64,000 nucleotides of DNA from JASJBU01 sp039714735 (lineage in GTDB: Bacteria; Pseudomonadota; Gammaproteobacteria; Chromatiales; Chromatiaceae). Shown piece after piece: positions 34,245 to 43,202 of the stretch. The notes below the pieces were generated by a model. That model saw only the letters and a list, made by a program, of their open reading frames with translations. It did not search any database and was not told where the DNA came from. Location of the stretch: assembly GCA_039714735.1 (NCBI GenBank), contig JBDLIT010000003.1:1-64000 (forward strand), given 5' to 3'. Made by a program: the position numbers and the translations under genes. Position 1 is the stretch's first letter, and each line of letters starts with the position of its first letter.

Positions 34245-34799
34245 TTAGTGGGTGTTGATTGAGGCCTTTCTCATATGAAAATCGATCGACTCTGTAGAGA
34301 TCAAAGGCGTACCTTCTGCATCGACAATTTTAGCCTGCAGGGAATGAGTGCCCCGGTTCAGGGAATTGAGGGAAAACTGGGTGGTCGTCAGGTCAGAATC
34401 AAGCTTGGAACCATCCAGATAGACATGGATGACATGGCCTGCAGTGAGACTGGGAGATAGAGACAGACCCACTGTAACATTTCCTGCATTACTCCGGATC
34501 GTCTCATCACTCTCCGGTTGTTCAATAGTGAAAGTTTGATACTGGCCGCTAGTCCCCGCCAAATCAGTGGATTGGGATTTTTCTTTGGCATCCTTCTGAT
34601 TGGCCACCGCACTCCCGCGATCGCTCACTGAGACTCGCTCTGCCCCTGGTTTGTAGGTATCAGAGTAGCTGACAACACCATCCTCTGATACCGACCGATA
34701 GACCTCTCTCGCCCCACAAGGCAAAAGCATAAAAACAAGAAGCAGGAATAGCCAGATACGCATGATGCAAGAATAGACCATGCCTATGCGTTTGAACAA
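34245..34799 (-). CDS. DUF4124 periplasmic protein of the glnA-ntrBC locus
   Basis: Up to 184 residues; the start is uncertain (TTG 34799, ATG 34781 or ATG 34763, the last beginning right at the signal peptide MRIWLFLLLVFMLLP). The DUF4124 block REVYRSVSEDGVVSYSDT follows the signal sequence. The C-terminal 85 residues (QTFTIEQPESDETIRS, LSLSPSLTAGHVIHVYLDGS, NRGTHSLQAKIVDAEG) form a beta-sandwich-like domain resembling those that bind or present ligands. It sits between glnA and ntrB, an arrangement I recall from other Chromatiales, but its role in nitrogen control is unknown. Confidence 0.8.
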   Translation of the reverse strand: MFKRIGMVYSCIMRIWLFLLLVFMLLPCGAREVYRSVSEDGVVSYSDTYKPGAERVSVSDRGSAVANQKDAKEKSQSTDLAGTSGQYQTFTIEQPESDETIRSNAGNVTVGLSLSPSLTAGHVIHVYLDGSKLDSDLTTTQFSLNSLNRGTHSLQAKIVDAEGTPLISTESIDFHMRKASINTH

Positions 34800-34864
34800 G
34801 CAATAAAAATCTGTAAATGCCGATTATTCTGCAATTGCGTTGACTCACAATTGTGACCATAAAA

Positions 34865-34895
34865 AAAGCGCCGCCCAAAATTTGGGTGGCGCTTT
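34865..34895 (-). terminator. Rho-independent terminator of glnA
   Basis: On the minus strand the arms AAAGCGCCACCCAAA and TTTGGGCGGCGCTTT form a 15-bp stem (one G-T pair) with a one-base loop that will open, followed by a T run. It lies 57 bases behind the glnA stop. Confidence 0.9.
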
Positions 34896-34951
34896 AAGTC
34901 TTAAACGGTGTGCAGACCCATCGCTCTGAGTCTGTCCCGATTGATGCTGGA

Positions 34952-36358
34952 CTAGAGACTATAGTACATGTCGAATTCAACGGGATGGGTGGTCATGCGC
35001 AGACGCGTCACCTCCTCCATCTTCAATTCGATATAACCATCGATCAGGTCATCGGTGAACACGCCACCCTCGGTCAGGAAGGCGCGATCCTCGTTTAGTG
35101 CTTCCAGGGCCATATCCAGACTGTGACAGACAGTCGGTATGTTGGCCGCCTCTTCTGCCGGCAGGTCATAAAGATCCTTATCCATGGCATCGCCGGGATG
35201 GATCTTGTTCAGGATGCCGTCCAGGCCGGCCATCATCATGGCAGCGAATGCCAGGTAGGGGTTCGCGGTCGGATCCGGGAAACGCACCTCGACGCGGCGT
35301 CCCTTAGGATTGGAGTCCCATGGGATACGGATCGAGGCAGAACGGTTACGGGCGGAATAAGCCAGCATCACAGGCGCTTCGAAACCCGGCACCAGTCGCT
35401 TATAGGAGTTGGTGGAGGCATTGGTAAAGGCATTCAGGGCACGAGCATGCTTGATGATGCCGCCAATATAATAGAGTGCGGTTTCAGACAGGCCACCATA
35501 CTGGTCACCGGCAAAGATGTTATCGCCACCTTTACCCAGGGACATATGTACATGCATACCTGAACCATTATCGCCAACCAGTGGTTTGGGCATGAAGGTG
35601 ACCGTCTTGCCATAAGCATGACCCACATTCCAGGTACAGTATTTCTGAATCTGGACCCAGTCGGCGCGTTCTACCAGGGTACTGTAACGGGTACCGATCT
35701 CGCACTGACCAGCGGTAGCCACCTCGTGATGGTGCACCTCAACCGGAACACCCATCTCTTCCATGGCCAGGCACATGGCGCCACGCAGATCGTGCAGAGA
35801 ATCGACGGGAGGCACCGGAAAATAACCACCCTTGACGGTCGGACGGTGACCGATGTTACCGTCTTCATAGACCCGCTCGGAGTTCCACTCGGCCTCATCA
35901 GAATCGATCTTGACCATACAGCCGCTCATGTCGGCGCTCCAACGTACGTCGTCCAGTACGAAAAATTCCGGCTCCGGACCAAAGTAGGCAGTATCGGCGA
36001 TACCTGTAGAAGCCAGATAGGCTTCGGCGCGCTTGGCAACGGAGCGGGGATCACGCTCGTAACCCTGCATGGTGGAAGGCTCGAGGATATCGCAACGGAC
36101 AATCAAGGTGTTTTCATCTGAGAATGGATCCATGACCGAGGTATCCGCTTCGGGCATCAGGATCATGTCGGACTCATTGATGCCTTTCCAGCCAGAAATA
36201 GAGGAACCGTCAAACATCTTGCCGTCGTTAAACATACCCTCGCTAACTTCACTGCTTGGCAATGTCACGTGCTGTTCTTTACCTCGGGTATCGGTGAAGC
36301 GCAAATCCACAAACTTCACGTCATTGTCTTTAATCATCTTGAGGGCTTTCGAAGCCAT
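34952..36358 (-). CDS. glnA: Glutamine synthetase, type I
   Basis: 468 residues from ATG 36358, with GGAG six bases upstream; a TTG 12 bases earlier is less likely. It makes glutamine from glutamate, ammonia and ATP; dodecameric, cytosolic. Visible: VKFVDLRFTDTRGKEQHVT, the P-loop-like NGSGMHVHMSL, KRLVPGFEAPV, SIRIPWDSNPKGRRVEVRFPD, and the adenylylation tyrosine in KDLYDLPAEE, so it is probably inactivated by GlnE. It has a long leader with a sigma-54-type promoter and two NtrC boxes, and its own terminator. ntrB/ntrC lie downstream. Confidence 0.97.
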   Translation of the reverse strand: MASKALKMIKDNDVKFVDLRFTDTRGKEQHVTLPSSEVSEGMFNDGKMFDGSSISGWKGINESDMILMPEADTSVMDPFSDENTLIVRCDILEPSTMQGYERDPRSVAKRAEAYLASTGIADTAYFGPEPEFFVLDDVRWSADMSGCMVKIDSDEAEWNSERVYEDGNIGHRPTVKGGYFPVPPVDSLHDLRGAMCLAMEEMGVPVEVHHHEVATAGQCEIGTRYSTLVERADWVQIQKYCTWNVGHAYGKTVTFMPKPLVGDNGSGMHVHMSLGKGGDNIFAGDQYGGLSETALYYIGGIIKHARALNAFTNASTNSYKRLVPGFEAPVMLAYSARNRSASIRIPWDSNPKGRRVEVRFPDPTANPYLAFAAMMMAGLDGILNKIHPGDAMDKDLYDLPAEEAANIPTVCHSLDMALEALNEDRAFLTEGGVFTDDLIDGYIELKMEEVTRLRMTTHPVEFDMYYSL

Positions 36359-36466
36359 GCTTTTCTCCAAATATCAGTAGTTATTTCTTGCTAGAATTTG
36401 TCAGTCGTTTGTCCGGGACGATAAAACCGCTGAAAACTATACCAGACAGTCCGGGTACAGCTAGTC

Positions 36467-36482
36467 AGCATTATTCATGCCA
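36467..36482 (-). promoter_or_regulatory. glnA: Sigma-54-type promoter of glnA
   Basis: The minus strand reads TGGCATGAATAATGCT: GG and GC elements spaced by ten bases, as in the -24/-12 consensus TGGCAC-N5-TTGC. The predicted start would be near 36455, giving a leader of about 97 bases to the ATG. Confidence 0.65.
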
Positions 36483-36657
36483 TGTTCCATTTTTTTAATC
36501 CTCCCATTTGAACACACGGTTTTAATTACGCTACTTTGTATGAAAAATACTGAGTAAATAACGGATTAATTAATGCTGGAATGCCAGGGCGTCCATCAAT
36601 GTGTTCAAGAAAAATAGTGTGCTTGCGAGGATGAAAAACTCTACAGATCCAGTTAAT

Positions 36658-36703
36658 GCACCATTATAGTGCGCGCTTTTAACTCATTGCACCGACTTTG
36701 TGC
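36658..36703. promoter_or_regulatory. Pair of NtrC-type enhancer boxes of glnA
   Basis: GCAC-cattata-GTGC at 36658-36672 and GCAC-cgacttt-GTGC at 36689-36703 both obey the NtrC palindrome GCAC-N7-GTGC. They are 31 bases apart (about three helix turns), the arrangement needed for cooperative binding. They are about 200-240 bases upstream of the sigma-54-type promoter; the second overlaps the stop codon of the CDF gene. Confidence 0.75.
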
Positions 36704-37854
36704 TAACCGAACCATAGCCGTACCGTTCTGAAGACATCTGATGACTCTATACCCTTTTGAAAGGTGCTCCTAAGCTCTGCAGCATGAGCATGGGAATCAA
36801 AACAACTCATTGGCAGGTATAGGTCTACATCAATTTTTCCGGAGAGATAGTGCAGAATCAATCTTTGTCTGCTGCCATAACAGGCTGTCTCTCGCCAATG
36901 TCCCTCCAGTAATTTCTCCGCTTCATATCTTAACGGTAGATATGCACAGGAAGGCCCCTTCTCATCATTTTCCGGATCGATATGCACCGTCACATCTGTG
37001 AGTAAATCGACTTCATCGATCAGCCTCATCTGCACGACCTCGGATATCCGGTGTCCCTCAGAAACACTTAGCCAGGAGTCGACCTGAACATGTACATCAG
37101 CTGATGCGTGTCCACCCATTTTGCGGGTGCGCAGCATATGCACACTGTTGACCCCGGATACCGAATTGATGATGGTGCGAATCTCTTTAACCTGCTCCTC
37201 TTCAAGTCCGGCGTCCACCAGTTCCTGCATGGCGCCCCAACCAATATTCCAGCCGATGTGGATGATCATCAAGCCCACCAGCACTGCGGCAATGGCATCC
37301 AGGTAAGGCAGACCGGCAATGGTCCCGCCTATACCAACCAGCACCACGATGGAGGAAATGGAGTCTGTACGATGATGCCAGGCATTCGCCCGTAAAAGTT
37401 CGGATTTGATTCTTTTTGCCAGATATTGTGTGTAGTGATAAAGGCCCTCGTTCGCCAGGATGGAAAAAAGCGCCACGTAGAGCGTATAGGATTGTGGTTG
37501 GAGTAGTTTTTCGGGACTGAAGAGTCTCTCACCAGCATCCCACATGATGCCTAAACCAACCAGGATCAGAAAAGCACCCAGGGCCATGGCGGCCGCGGTT
37601 TCAAACCTCCCATGTCCATAAGGATGCGCCTCATCCGGTCCCTCTTTGGCATGCCGGGCAGCAAATAAAACCAGTGCATCAGACATCAAATCCGAGAGTG
37701 AATGCACCCCGTCAGCCAGCAGTGACTGGGATTGTCCGAGCAGACCAAACAAGGTCTTGACCAAGGCAAGCACCAGATTGACCACTGCGCCAACGATAGC
37801 CGCCTGACGCGTCAACCGGTATCTGGTCTCTTGCTTCTCTGTTACATGATCCAT
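36703..37854 (-). CDS. Cation diffusion facilitator (CDF) family metal transporter
   Basis: 383 residues. Six membrane helices in the first 215 residues. The metal-binding pairs are in LADGVHSLSDLMSDALV (helix 2) and HHRTDSISSIVVL (helix 5, H-x-x-x-D). The C-terminal cytosolic ferredoxin-like domain starts at about 220 (IRTIINSVSGVNSVHMLRTRKMGG, VHVQVDSWLSVSEGH). A tail of about 80 residues beyond the normal CDF end (residues about 300-383) is an extra domain, as in some MamB/FieF relatives. Likely efflux of Fe, Zn or Mn by proton exchange. It is three bases downstream of tusA and so in one operon with it. Confidence 0.9.
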   Translation of the reverse strand: MDHVTEKQETRYRLTRQAAIVGAVVNLVLALVKTLFGLLGQSQSLLADGVHSLSDLMSDALVLFAARHAKEGPDEAHPYGHGRFETAAAMALGAFLILVGLGIMWDAGERLFSPEKLLQPQSYTLYVALFSILANEGLYHYTQYLAKRIKSELLRANAWHHRTDSISSIVVLVGIGGTIAGLPYLDAIAAVLVGLMIIHIGWNIGWGAMQELVDAGLEEEQVKEIRTIINSVSGVNSVHMLRTRKMGGHASADVHVQVDSWLSVSEGHRISEVVQMRLIDEVDLLTDVTVHIDPENDEKGPSCAYLPLRYEAEKLLEGHWRETACYGSRQRLILHYLSGKIDVDLYLPMSCFDSHAHAAELRSTFQKGIESSDVFRTVRLWFG

Positions 37855-37857
37855 GAG

Positions 37858-38100
37858 TTACTCCGTTTCACCCACTTCAATAACCACGACATACTCGCCT
37901 GCTTCAGAACGAGTCTCGATCACCTTGTGTCCGTTGATCCGGCTCCAGGCAGGTATATCATTTAAAACACCTGGATCAGTACAAAATGCTTCCAGAATCA
38001 TGCCCTCTTCGAGTTCCGCCACCCGATTCTGCACCCGTATCACCGGCATTGGACAGAGCAGCCGCCGGCAATCGAGTCCAATTCTGCTCAAATGAACCAC
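37858..38100 (-). CDS. tusA: TusA-family sulfurtransferase
   Basis: 80 residues, the whole TusA/SirA fold. The active site is LDCRRLLCPMP with Cys16 in the C-P-x-P motif and a second Cys at residue 11. TusA proteins hand persulfide sulfur to partners in tRNA thiolation, molybdenum-cofactor work or dissimilatory sulfur oxidation. Here it overlaps the PP-loop thiolase-like gene (38088) by 13 bases and is followed three bases later by the CDF transporter, so those two are its likely functional partners. Confidence 0.93.
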   Translation of the reverse strand: MVHLSRIGLDCRRLLCPMPVIRVQNRVAELEEGMILEAFCTDPGVLNDIPAWSRINGHKVIETRSEAGEYVVVIEVGETE

Positions 38101-39131
38101 TCCTTTGGTATTTCATGCGGCTTAATCGGCATCACTGTGAGTGTCCGACTCTGACCATCCTGTGTGGTGAATTCTATTTCTACCTCCGCACTGTCCCGTC
38201 CCTTACTGTAACGGGCCACCAGTCTGGCTGCCAGTTCAATGTCCTCTTCACCCACCTCACCATCGATCAGCGCCAGAGGGCCTGGATGGCTGACGGTCTT
38301 CAGACTGGGAAACTGCTTTCGATAACCTTGCAAAAAATTGCCTTCACCCTCTTCGCGGGAAATAATCAGTTTGAAATGTGGCGCTGGACGCAGATGCCTT
38401 CCAACCTTGAGCAACATGATGTCATCCATCTCATATTGCTTGCTGCCGCGCGCTTTCCAAAGATCGGCAAGTTTGACGGCGTATTGTGCATCCGTGAGGA
38501 AACAGCAGCCACCGGCAGGCTGGGCATAATCTTCAAATCCATACTGGTTTGCCAGGGCCATCTGAGGCTTGCGGCTCCGCCCACTGAAATCGAATAGCTT
38601 CTCCCGCGCTACCCAGCCTTCCCTTTCCGGGAGGGTTTCCGGAAGATTTTTCGCGCATAAAGGTCTCAACAGCAGATCCTCAGCGCCCGATTCATCCGCC
38701 ACCACCGGCATCGTCTCCTTCCTCTGCGACATGGGTCTCTGTCCGATCACTTCACCGGTAATGATGAAATCGAAGCCTTTACTCTTGGTCCACTCCAGGG
38801 CTTTTCTGACCATAAAGATCTTACAGTCGAGACAGGGATTCAGATTGGCGCCATATCCGTGCTTTGGATTGAACACCACATCCTTATACTCCTCCACGAT
38901 ATCTATGATATGCAGCTTGATCCCCAGTTGTTCAGCCACCCATAGTGCATTATTTCTTTTAACTTTATGCTGGTCCTTTTTGCGGATTGCATGGGTGTGC
39001 CCTTCCACACAAAATCCTGTGTAGAAGTTGATACCCTCCACATGAATCCCCTGCTCCTGCATCACCTTGGCGGCCAGCAGAGAGTCGAGACCACCGGAGA
39101 TCAATGCAACCGCCTTACGCTGTTGGTTCAT
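38088..39131 (-). CDS. PP-loop (MnmA/ThiI-like) sulfurtransferase with DUF814-like C-terminal domain
   Basis: 347 residues. The ATP-binding PP-loop SGGLDS is at 12-17. CLDCKIFM near residues 100-107 gives a CxxC pair as in thiouridylases, and GGCCFLTD near 208-215 another Cys pair. The middle (ITGEVIGQRPMSQ, LCAKNLPETLPE) is typical of proteins often labelled MnmA-like or 'tRNA 2-thiouridylase' but not of MnmA itself. The C-terminal segment (KLADLWKARG, VGRHLRPAPHFKLIISREEGEG) resembles the DUF814 (NFACT-R-like) domain, which may touch RNA. It is the first gene of the tusA-CDF run, so it may receive sulfur from this TusA. The target RNA or metabolite is unknown. Confidence 0.85.
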   Translation of the reverse strand: MNQQRKAVALISGGLDSLLAAKVMQEQGIHVEGINFYTGFCVEGHTHAIRKKDQHKVKRNNALWVAEQLGIKLHIIDIVEEYKDVVFNPKHGYGANLNPCLDCKIFMVRKALEWTKSKGFDFIITGEVIGQRPMSQRKETMPVVADESGAEDLLLRPLCAKNLPETLPEREGWVAREKLFDFSGRSRKPQMALANQYGFEDYAQPAGGCCFLTDAQYAVKLADLWKARGSKQYEMDDIMLLKVGRHLRPAPHFKLIISREEGEGNFLQGYRKQFPSLKTVSHPGPLALIDGEVGEEDIELAARLVARYSKGRDSAEVEIEFTTQDGQSRTLTVMPIKPHEIPKEWFI

Positions 39132-39163
39132 ATTCAGTAGAGTCTGGTCATAAAAATAACGAA

Positions 39164-39169
39164 ATTATA
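39164..39169 (-). promoter_or_regulatory. -10 element for the PP-loop/tusA/CDF operon
   Basis: The minus strand reads CGTATAATTTC, a perfect TATAAT, 33 bases before the ATG at 39131. No good -35 is visible 17 bases upstream. Confidence 0.4.
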
Positions 39170-39203
39170 CGGGATCGCTGTCAGACAGACACTCGTCATC
39201 AGT

Positions 39204-39232
39204 TAGCCATGTGATTGATGCACCGTTATAAT
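39204..39232 (+). promoter_or_regulatory. Sigma-70-type promoter of glyQ
   Basis: TATAAT at 39227-39232 is a perfect -10 box. The matching -35 region (TAGCCA at 39204-39209, 17-base spacer) is weak. It lies 38 bases before the glyQ start. Confidence 0.45.
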
Positions 39233-39269
39233 CAACCGGTTTTACTCTCTTTCACCATGGAATCCGTAC

Positions 39270-40211
39270 GTGAACAGCGCTTCTGAAAATAAAAAAATCG
39301 ATATTTCGACCTTCCAGGGTCTGATTTTCGCTCTCCAATCTTACTGGGCGGAACAGGGCTGCGTTATATTACAACCCTATGATATGGAGATGGGCGCAGG
39401 AACCTTCCACTCTGCAACATATCTTCGCTCAATTGGACCGGAACCCTGGAGCTGCGCCTATGTTCAACCCTCCCGGCGTCCTACGGATGGACGTTACGGA
39501 GAAAATCCCAACCGACTCCAGCACTACTATCAGTTTCAGGTGATTCTTAAACCCTCTCCCATGGAGATTCAGGAACTGTATCTCAATTCGCTCAGAGATC
39601 TGGGTATAGATCCATTGATTCATGACATTCGTTTTGTCGAGGACAATTGGGAATCACCCACCCTAGGCGCCTGGGGGCTTGGCTGGGAGGTCTGGCTGAA
39701 CGGAATGGAGGTTACGCAATTTACATACTTTCAACAGGTTGGCGGCCTTGATTGCAGGCCTGTGACGGGTGAAATTACTTATGGTCTGGAACGCATCGCC
39801 ATGTATCTGCAGAACGTGGAAAGTGTCTATGATCTGGTCTGGACGATAGGTCCGGACGGCCCTGTCACCTATGGAGACGTCTTCCATCAAAATGAGGTCG
39901 AACAATCCACGTACAATTTTGAACAGGCTCATGTTCCTTCTCTTTTCAGCTGGTTCGACACTTGTGAGAAGGAGAGCCAACGGTTGATCGAATTGGGTCT
40001 GCCGTTACCTGCCTATGAGCAGGTTCTCAAGGCTTCCCATACTTTCAACCTGTTGGATGCCAGGCACGCAATTTCCGTCACCGAAAGACAACGCTTTATT
40101 TTGCGAGTTCGGACACTGGCGCGCGCCGTTGCAAAGGCCTATTACGAGAGCCGTGAAGCCTTGGGCTTTCCCATGCTGAAGAACAGCCAGGAGGCAGCAG
40201 TCAATGAATGA
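39270..40211 (+). CDS. glyQ: Glycyl-tRNA synthetase alpha subunit
   Basis: 313 residues. The alpha2beta2 bacterial type enzyme charges tRNA-Gly; this subunit holds the class II catalytic core. Visible: FQGLIFALQSYWAEQGCVILQPYDMEMGAGTFHSATYLRS (motif 1 region), PSRRPTDGRYGENPNRLQHYYQFQVI, and EVTQFTYFQQVGGLDCRPVTGEITYGLERIAMYLQ. The start is GTG 39270; a nearby ATG at 39257 is out of frame. The stop overlaps glyS by eight bases. Confidence 0.97.
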   Translation: MNSASENKKIDISTFQGLIFALQSYWAEQGCVILQPYDMEMGAGTFHSATYLRSIGPEPWSCAYVQPSRRPTDGRYGENPNRLQHYYQFQVILKPSPMEIQELYLNSLRDLGIDPLIHDIRFVEDNWESPTLGAWGLGWEVWLNGMEVTQFTYFQQVGGLDCRPVTGEITYGLERIAMYLQNVESVYDLVWTIGPDGPVTYGDVFHQNEVEQSTYNFEQAHVPSLFSWFDTCEKESQRLIELGLPLPAYEQVLKASHTFNLLDARHAISVTERQRFILRVRTLARAVAKAYYESREALGFPMLKNSQEAAVNE

Positions 40212-42279
40212 GCAGAAAGACTTGCTGGTCGAGATCGGCACTGAGGAACTGCCTCCAAAGGCGCTGGTCAACCTGATCGCCGCCTTCACCAAAGGCATTG
40301 ACCAGCAGCTATCCAAACTGGGTCTGAAGCGGGCTTCGATTCAATCATATGCCACACCACGTCGCCTCGCTGTCCAGGTAAAACAGCTCGATTCGGCCCA
40401 GCAGGACAAACAGGTTGAAAGAAAAGGTCCTGCTGTCAAAGCCGCCTATGACGCCGAGGGAAATCCCACCAAGGCAGCGCTGGGCTTTGCCAGATCCTGC
40501 AGTGTCGAAGTAGAAAACCTTGAGACCCAGGACACCCCTAAGGGTTCATGGCTGGTCCACAAACAGTTGGAGAAAGGACGTTCAACCTTTGAGTTGATGC
40601 CTGATATCGTCGAAAAATCATTGGCGGGGCTTCCTATACCCAAACGCATGCGCTGGGGTTCACGCAATGAAGAATTTGTCCGGCCGGTCCATTGGGTGAT
40701 GCTACTCTTCGGTGACGAAGTGGTTCCAGGTAATATCATGGGTCAGGATGCGGGCCGTGAGACCAGAGGTCATCGATTTCATCATCCTTCGACAATTGTC
40801 ATTAACCATCCCAATGATTACGCCAGCACCCTGAAGGATAAAGGCTATGTGATTGCAGATTTCAATGAACGTAGACAGCTCATTGATAATCTTGTCAGAC
40901 AGGAAGCAGAAAAGCTGAATGCCAAGGCTGTCATCGATCAGGAACTGTTAAATGAAGTGACTGCTCTGAATGAATGGCCGGTCGCTGTAATTGGCAGCTT
41001 TGACGAAAGCTTTCTTGATGTGCCATCCGAATGTCTTATCCAAGCCATGCAAGGACATCAAAAATATTTTCCCGTAGTGAATGAACAGGGTGATCTGCTG
41101 CCCCGGTTTATCACGATCAGCAACATACAGAGTAAAGACATCGATCAGGTTCGTGCAGGTAATGAACGGGTCATTCGTCCTCGCTTCAGTGATGCAGCCT
41201 TCTTTTGGCAGCAGGATCTCAAACAACCCCTGGAACACCATATCGAGAGTCTCAAGACTCTCAAATTTCAGGATAAACTAGGATCGATGCATGACAAAGC
41301 CGGACGCATCGCGTCCCTGGCCGATTCGATTGCCGATCAAACTGGTTTCGATAAAAACCTTGCGATGCGTGCCGCCTGGCTCTGTAAATGCGATCTGATG
41401 ACTGAAATGGTGGGTGAATTTGCCAGTTTACAAGGCATCATGGGTCGCTACTATGCAATGCATTCCGGTGAAGATCCTCAGGTCATTCAGGCCATGGAAG
41501 AGGTGTACATGCCACGGCATGCCGGCGATCAGTTACCACAGTCTGAGTGTGGCCGCACCATCGCAATTGCTGACAGGCTCGACACACTGGTCGGCATATT
41601 TGCAATTGGTCTGAGACCCACAGGCGCAAAAGATCCATATGGACTTCGCCGTGCAGCACTGGGGGTACTTCGTATCATGATCGAAACACCACTCGATATC
41701 GATCTTGGGATGCTCCTTGAACATGCCGCTGATAGCCTCAAAGGTGAAATCAATGCTGATGATCAATGTATCGGTGACGTTTTCGACTATATGATGGAGC
41801 GTCTCAAGGCCTACTACACAGATCAATCGATCCCTGCTGATTCAGTTGATGCGGTAATCGCACGTAAACCAACCCGTCCAGCGGATTTCAATCAACGGGT
41901 ATTAGCCGTAACTGAATTTCGGAAATTGCCCGAAGCGGAAAGCCTGTCAGCCGCCAATAAAAGGATTCGAAATATTCTGCGTAAGACAGATGAGGTTATT
42001 CCTGATCAGTTCAAACAGGATCTTCTTGAGGAAGATGCTGAGAAGGCGCTCGCAACCTCGTTGTTGGAATTAGGCCCAAAGGTCAATCCATTATTTGAAT
42101 CTGGACAATACACCCAGGGCATGCAACTTCTTGCCGGGCTACGTGTGACAGTTGATGATTTTTTTGATCAGGTCATGGTCATGGTGGAGGACACCTCCCT
42201 ACGCCAAAATAGACTTGCTCTACTGACTCATCTCGAAAATCTTTTCCTTAGTGTCGCTGATTTTTCAAGACTTCAATAA
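40204..42279 (+). CDS. glyS: Glycyl-tRNA synthetase beta subunit
   Basis: 691 residues. The beta subunit binds tRNA-Gly through its anticodon-recognition and HD-like domains. Blocks seen: LLVEIGTEELPPKALVNL at the N-end, PIPKRMRWG, PVHWVMLLFGDEVVPG, GHRFHHPSTI, EGIMGRYYA-like LQGIMGRYYAMHSGE, and TGAKDPYGLRRAALGVLRI. It starts eight bases before the glyQ stop, the usual coupling. Length is normal. Confidence 0.97.
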   Translation: MNEQKDLLVEIGTEELPPKALVNLIAAFTKGIDQQLSKLGLKRASIQSYATPRRLAVQVKQLDSAQQDKQVERKGPAVKAAYDAEGNPTKAALGFARSCSVEVENLETQDTPKGSWLVHKQLEKGRSTFELMPDIVEKSLAGLPIPKRMRWGSRNEEFVRPVHWVMLLFGDEVVPGNIMGQDAGRETRGHRFHHPSTIVINHPNDYASTLKDKGYVIADFNERRQLIDNLVRQEAEKLNAKAVIDQELLNEVTALNEWPVAVIGSFDESFLDVPSECLIQAMQGHQKYFPVVNEQGDLLPRFITISNIQSKDIDQVRAGNERVIRPRFSDAAFFWQQDLKQPLEHHIESLKTLKFQDKLGSMHDKAGRIASLADSIADQTGFDKNLAMRAAWLCKCDLMTEMVGEFASLQGIMGRYYAMHSGEDPQVIQAMEEVYMPRHAGDQLPQSECGRTIAIADRLDTLVGIFAIGLRPTGAKDPYGLRRAALGVLRIMIETPLDIDLGMLLEHAADSLKGEINADDQCIGDVFDYMMERLKAYYTDQSIPADSVDAVIARKPTRPADFNQRVLAVTEFRKLPEAESLSAANKRIRNILRKTDEVIPDQFKQDLLEEDAEKALATSLLELGPKVNPLFESGQYTQGMQLLAGLRVTVDDFFDQVMVMVEDTSLRQNRLALLTHLENLFLSVADFSRLQ

Positions 42280-42294
42280 TCAGGAATATTAACC

Positions 42295-42630
42295 ATGAAC
42301 CGTGATTCATATGACGAGATGCTCTCTGCGGTCTCTGCATTTCACGAAAAACACCGTTTTAAGGAACGTGGCGGTGAAGAGATGACCTATCGGATATCTC
42401 TGATGTCTGAGGAGTTAGGAGAGATTTCTTCCTGTGTAACAAAAGGTAAAAGCAAACAGGCGCTGGCTGAAGAGGTTGCAGATCTGATGATCCTGGTAAT
42501 GGGAACCGCTATTGCTCAAGACTTTGATCTCAACGAGGCTTTCTGGGCAAAAATGGAAAAGCTTACAAAACGCCAGTCACGGATGGTGAATGGACGTGTT
42601 CGGGTATCCGAATTTAGAGACGTAGACTGA
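42295..42630 (+). CDS. MazG-like nucleotide pyrophosphohydrolase
   Basis: 111 residues, all helical. The metal-binding pattern of MazG/dCTPase folds is seen as SLMSEELGEISSC (E-E-x-x-E like) and EEVADLMILVMG (E-x-x-D). Such proteins hydrolyse non-canonical nucleoside triphosphates as house cleaners. The gene is 15 bases behind glyS and in an apparent operon with gmhB and plsC. The exact substrate is unknown. Confidence 0.82.
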   Translation: MNRDSYDEMLSAVSAFHEKHRFKERGGEEMTYRISLMSEELGEISSCVTKGKSKQALAEEVADLMILVMGTAIAQDFDLNEAFWAKMEKLTKRQSRMVNGRVRVSEFRDVD

Positions 42631-42647
42631 TTCAATCGTTACTATTC

Positions 42648-43202
42648 ATGAAAACCATTATTCTAGATAGGGATGGTGTCATAAACCAGGACTCTGATGA
42701 CTTTATCAAGTCACCCGATGAGTGGGCGCCTATTCCTGGTAGCTTGGATGCCATCGCTCGACTCAATTATGCAGGCTATCTTGTCTATGTTGCTTCAAAT
42801 CAGTCTGGCATAGGACGCGGCTTATTTGATATTGAGACTCTGAACGCAATCCATCTGAAGTTAAACACTGAACTACAGAAGATTGGTGGACGCATCCAGG
42901 CCATCCTTTTCTGCCCCCATGCGCCTGACCAAGGATGTGATTGTCGTAAACCAAAACCTGGTTTGTATGAAGAAGTTGCCAGACGATCACAGGAACCCTT
43001 ATCCAACGTTCCTGTAATCGGAGATTCATACCGTGATCTGGAAGCTGCATTGGCTGTAGGCGCCAGACCCATTCTTGTTCTGACTGGCAAGGGTACAGAG
43101 ACTTTCAATTTACACAAAGATCAATTAACCGGGATCCCCTTTTATCCTAATCTTTCGATGGCTGTTGAATCTCTCTTGGAGGAGGCCTCTTCAAAGGTAT
43201 GA
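42648..43202 (+). CDS. gmhB: D-glycero-beta-D-manno-heptose-1,7-bisphosphate 7-phosphatase
   Basis: 184 residues, HAD superfamily. It removes the 7-phosphate in ADP-heptose synthesis for LPS core. The nucleophile motif is ILDRDGVIN near the N-terminus (D-x-D), the zinc-binding loop is CPHAPDQGCDCRKPKPG, and motif IV is VIGDSYRDLEAA. It overlaps plsC by four bases (ATGA). Its position behind glyS is standard for gammas. Confidence 0.95.
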   Translation: MKTIILDRDGVINQDSDDFIKSPDEWAPIPGSLDAIARLNYAGYLVYVASNQSGIGRGLFDIETLNAIHLKLNTELQKIGGRIQAILFCPHAPDQGCDCRKPKPGLYEEVARRSQEPLSNVPVIGDSYRDLEAALAVGARPILVLTGKGTETFNLHKDQLTGIPFYPNLSMAVESLLEEASSKV

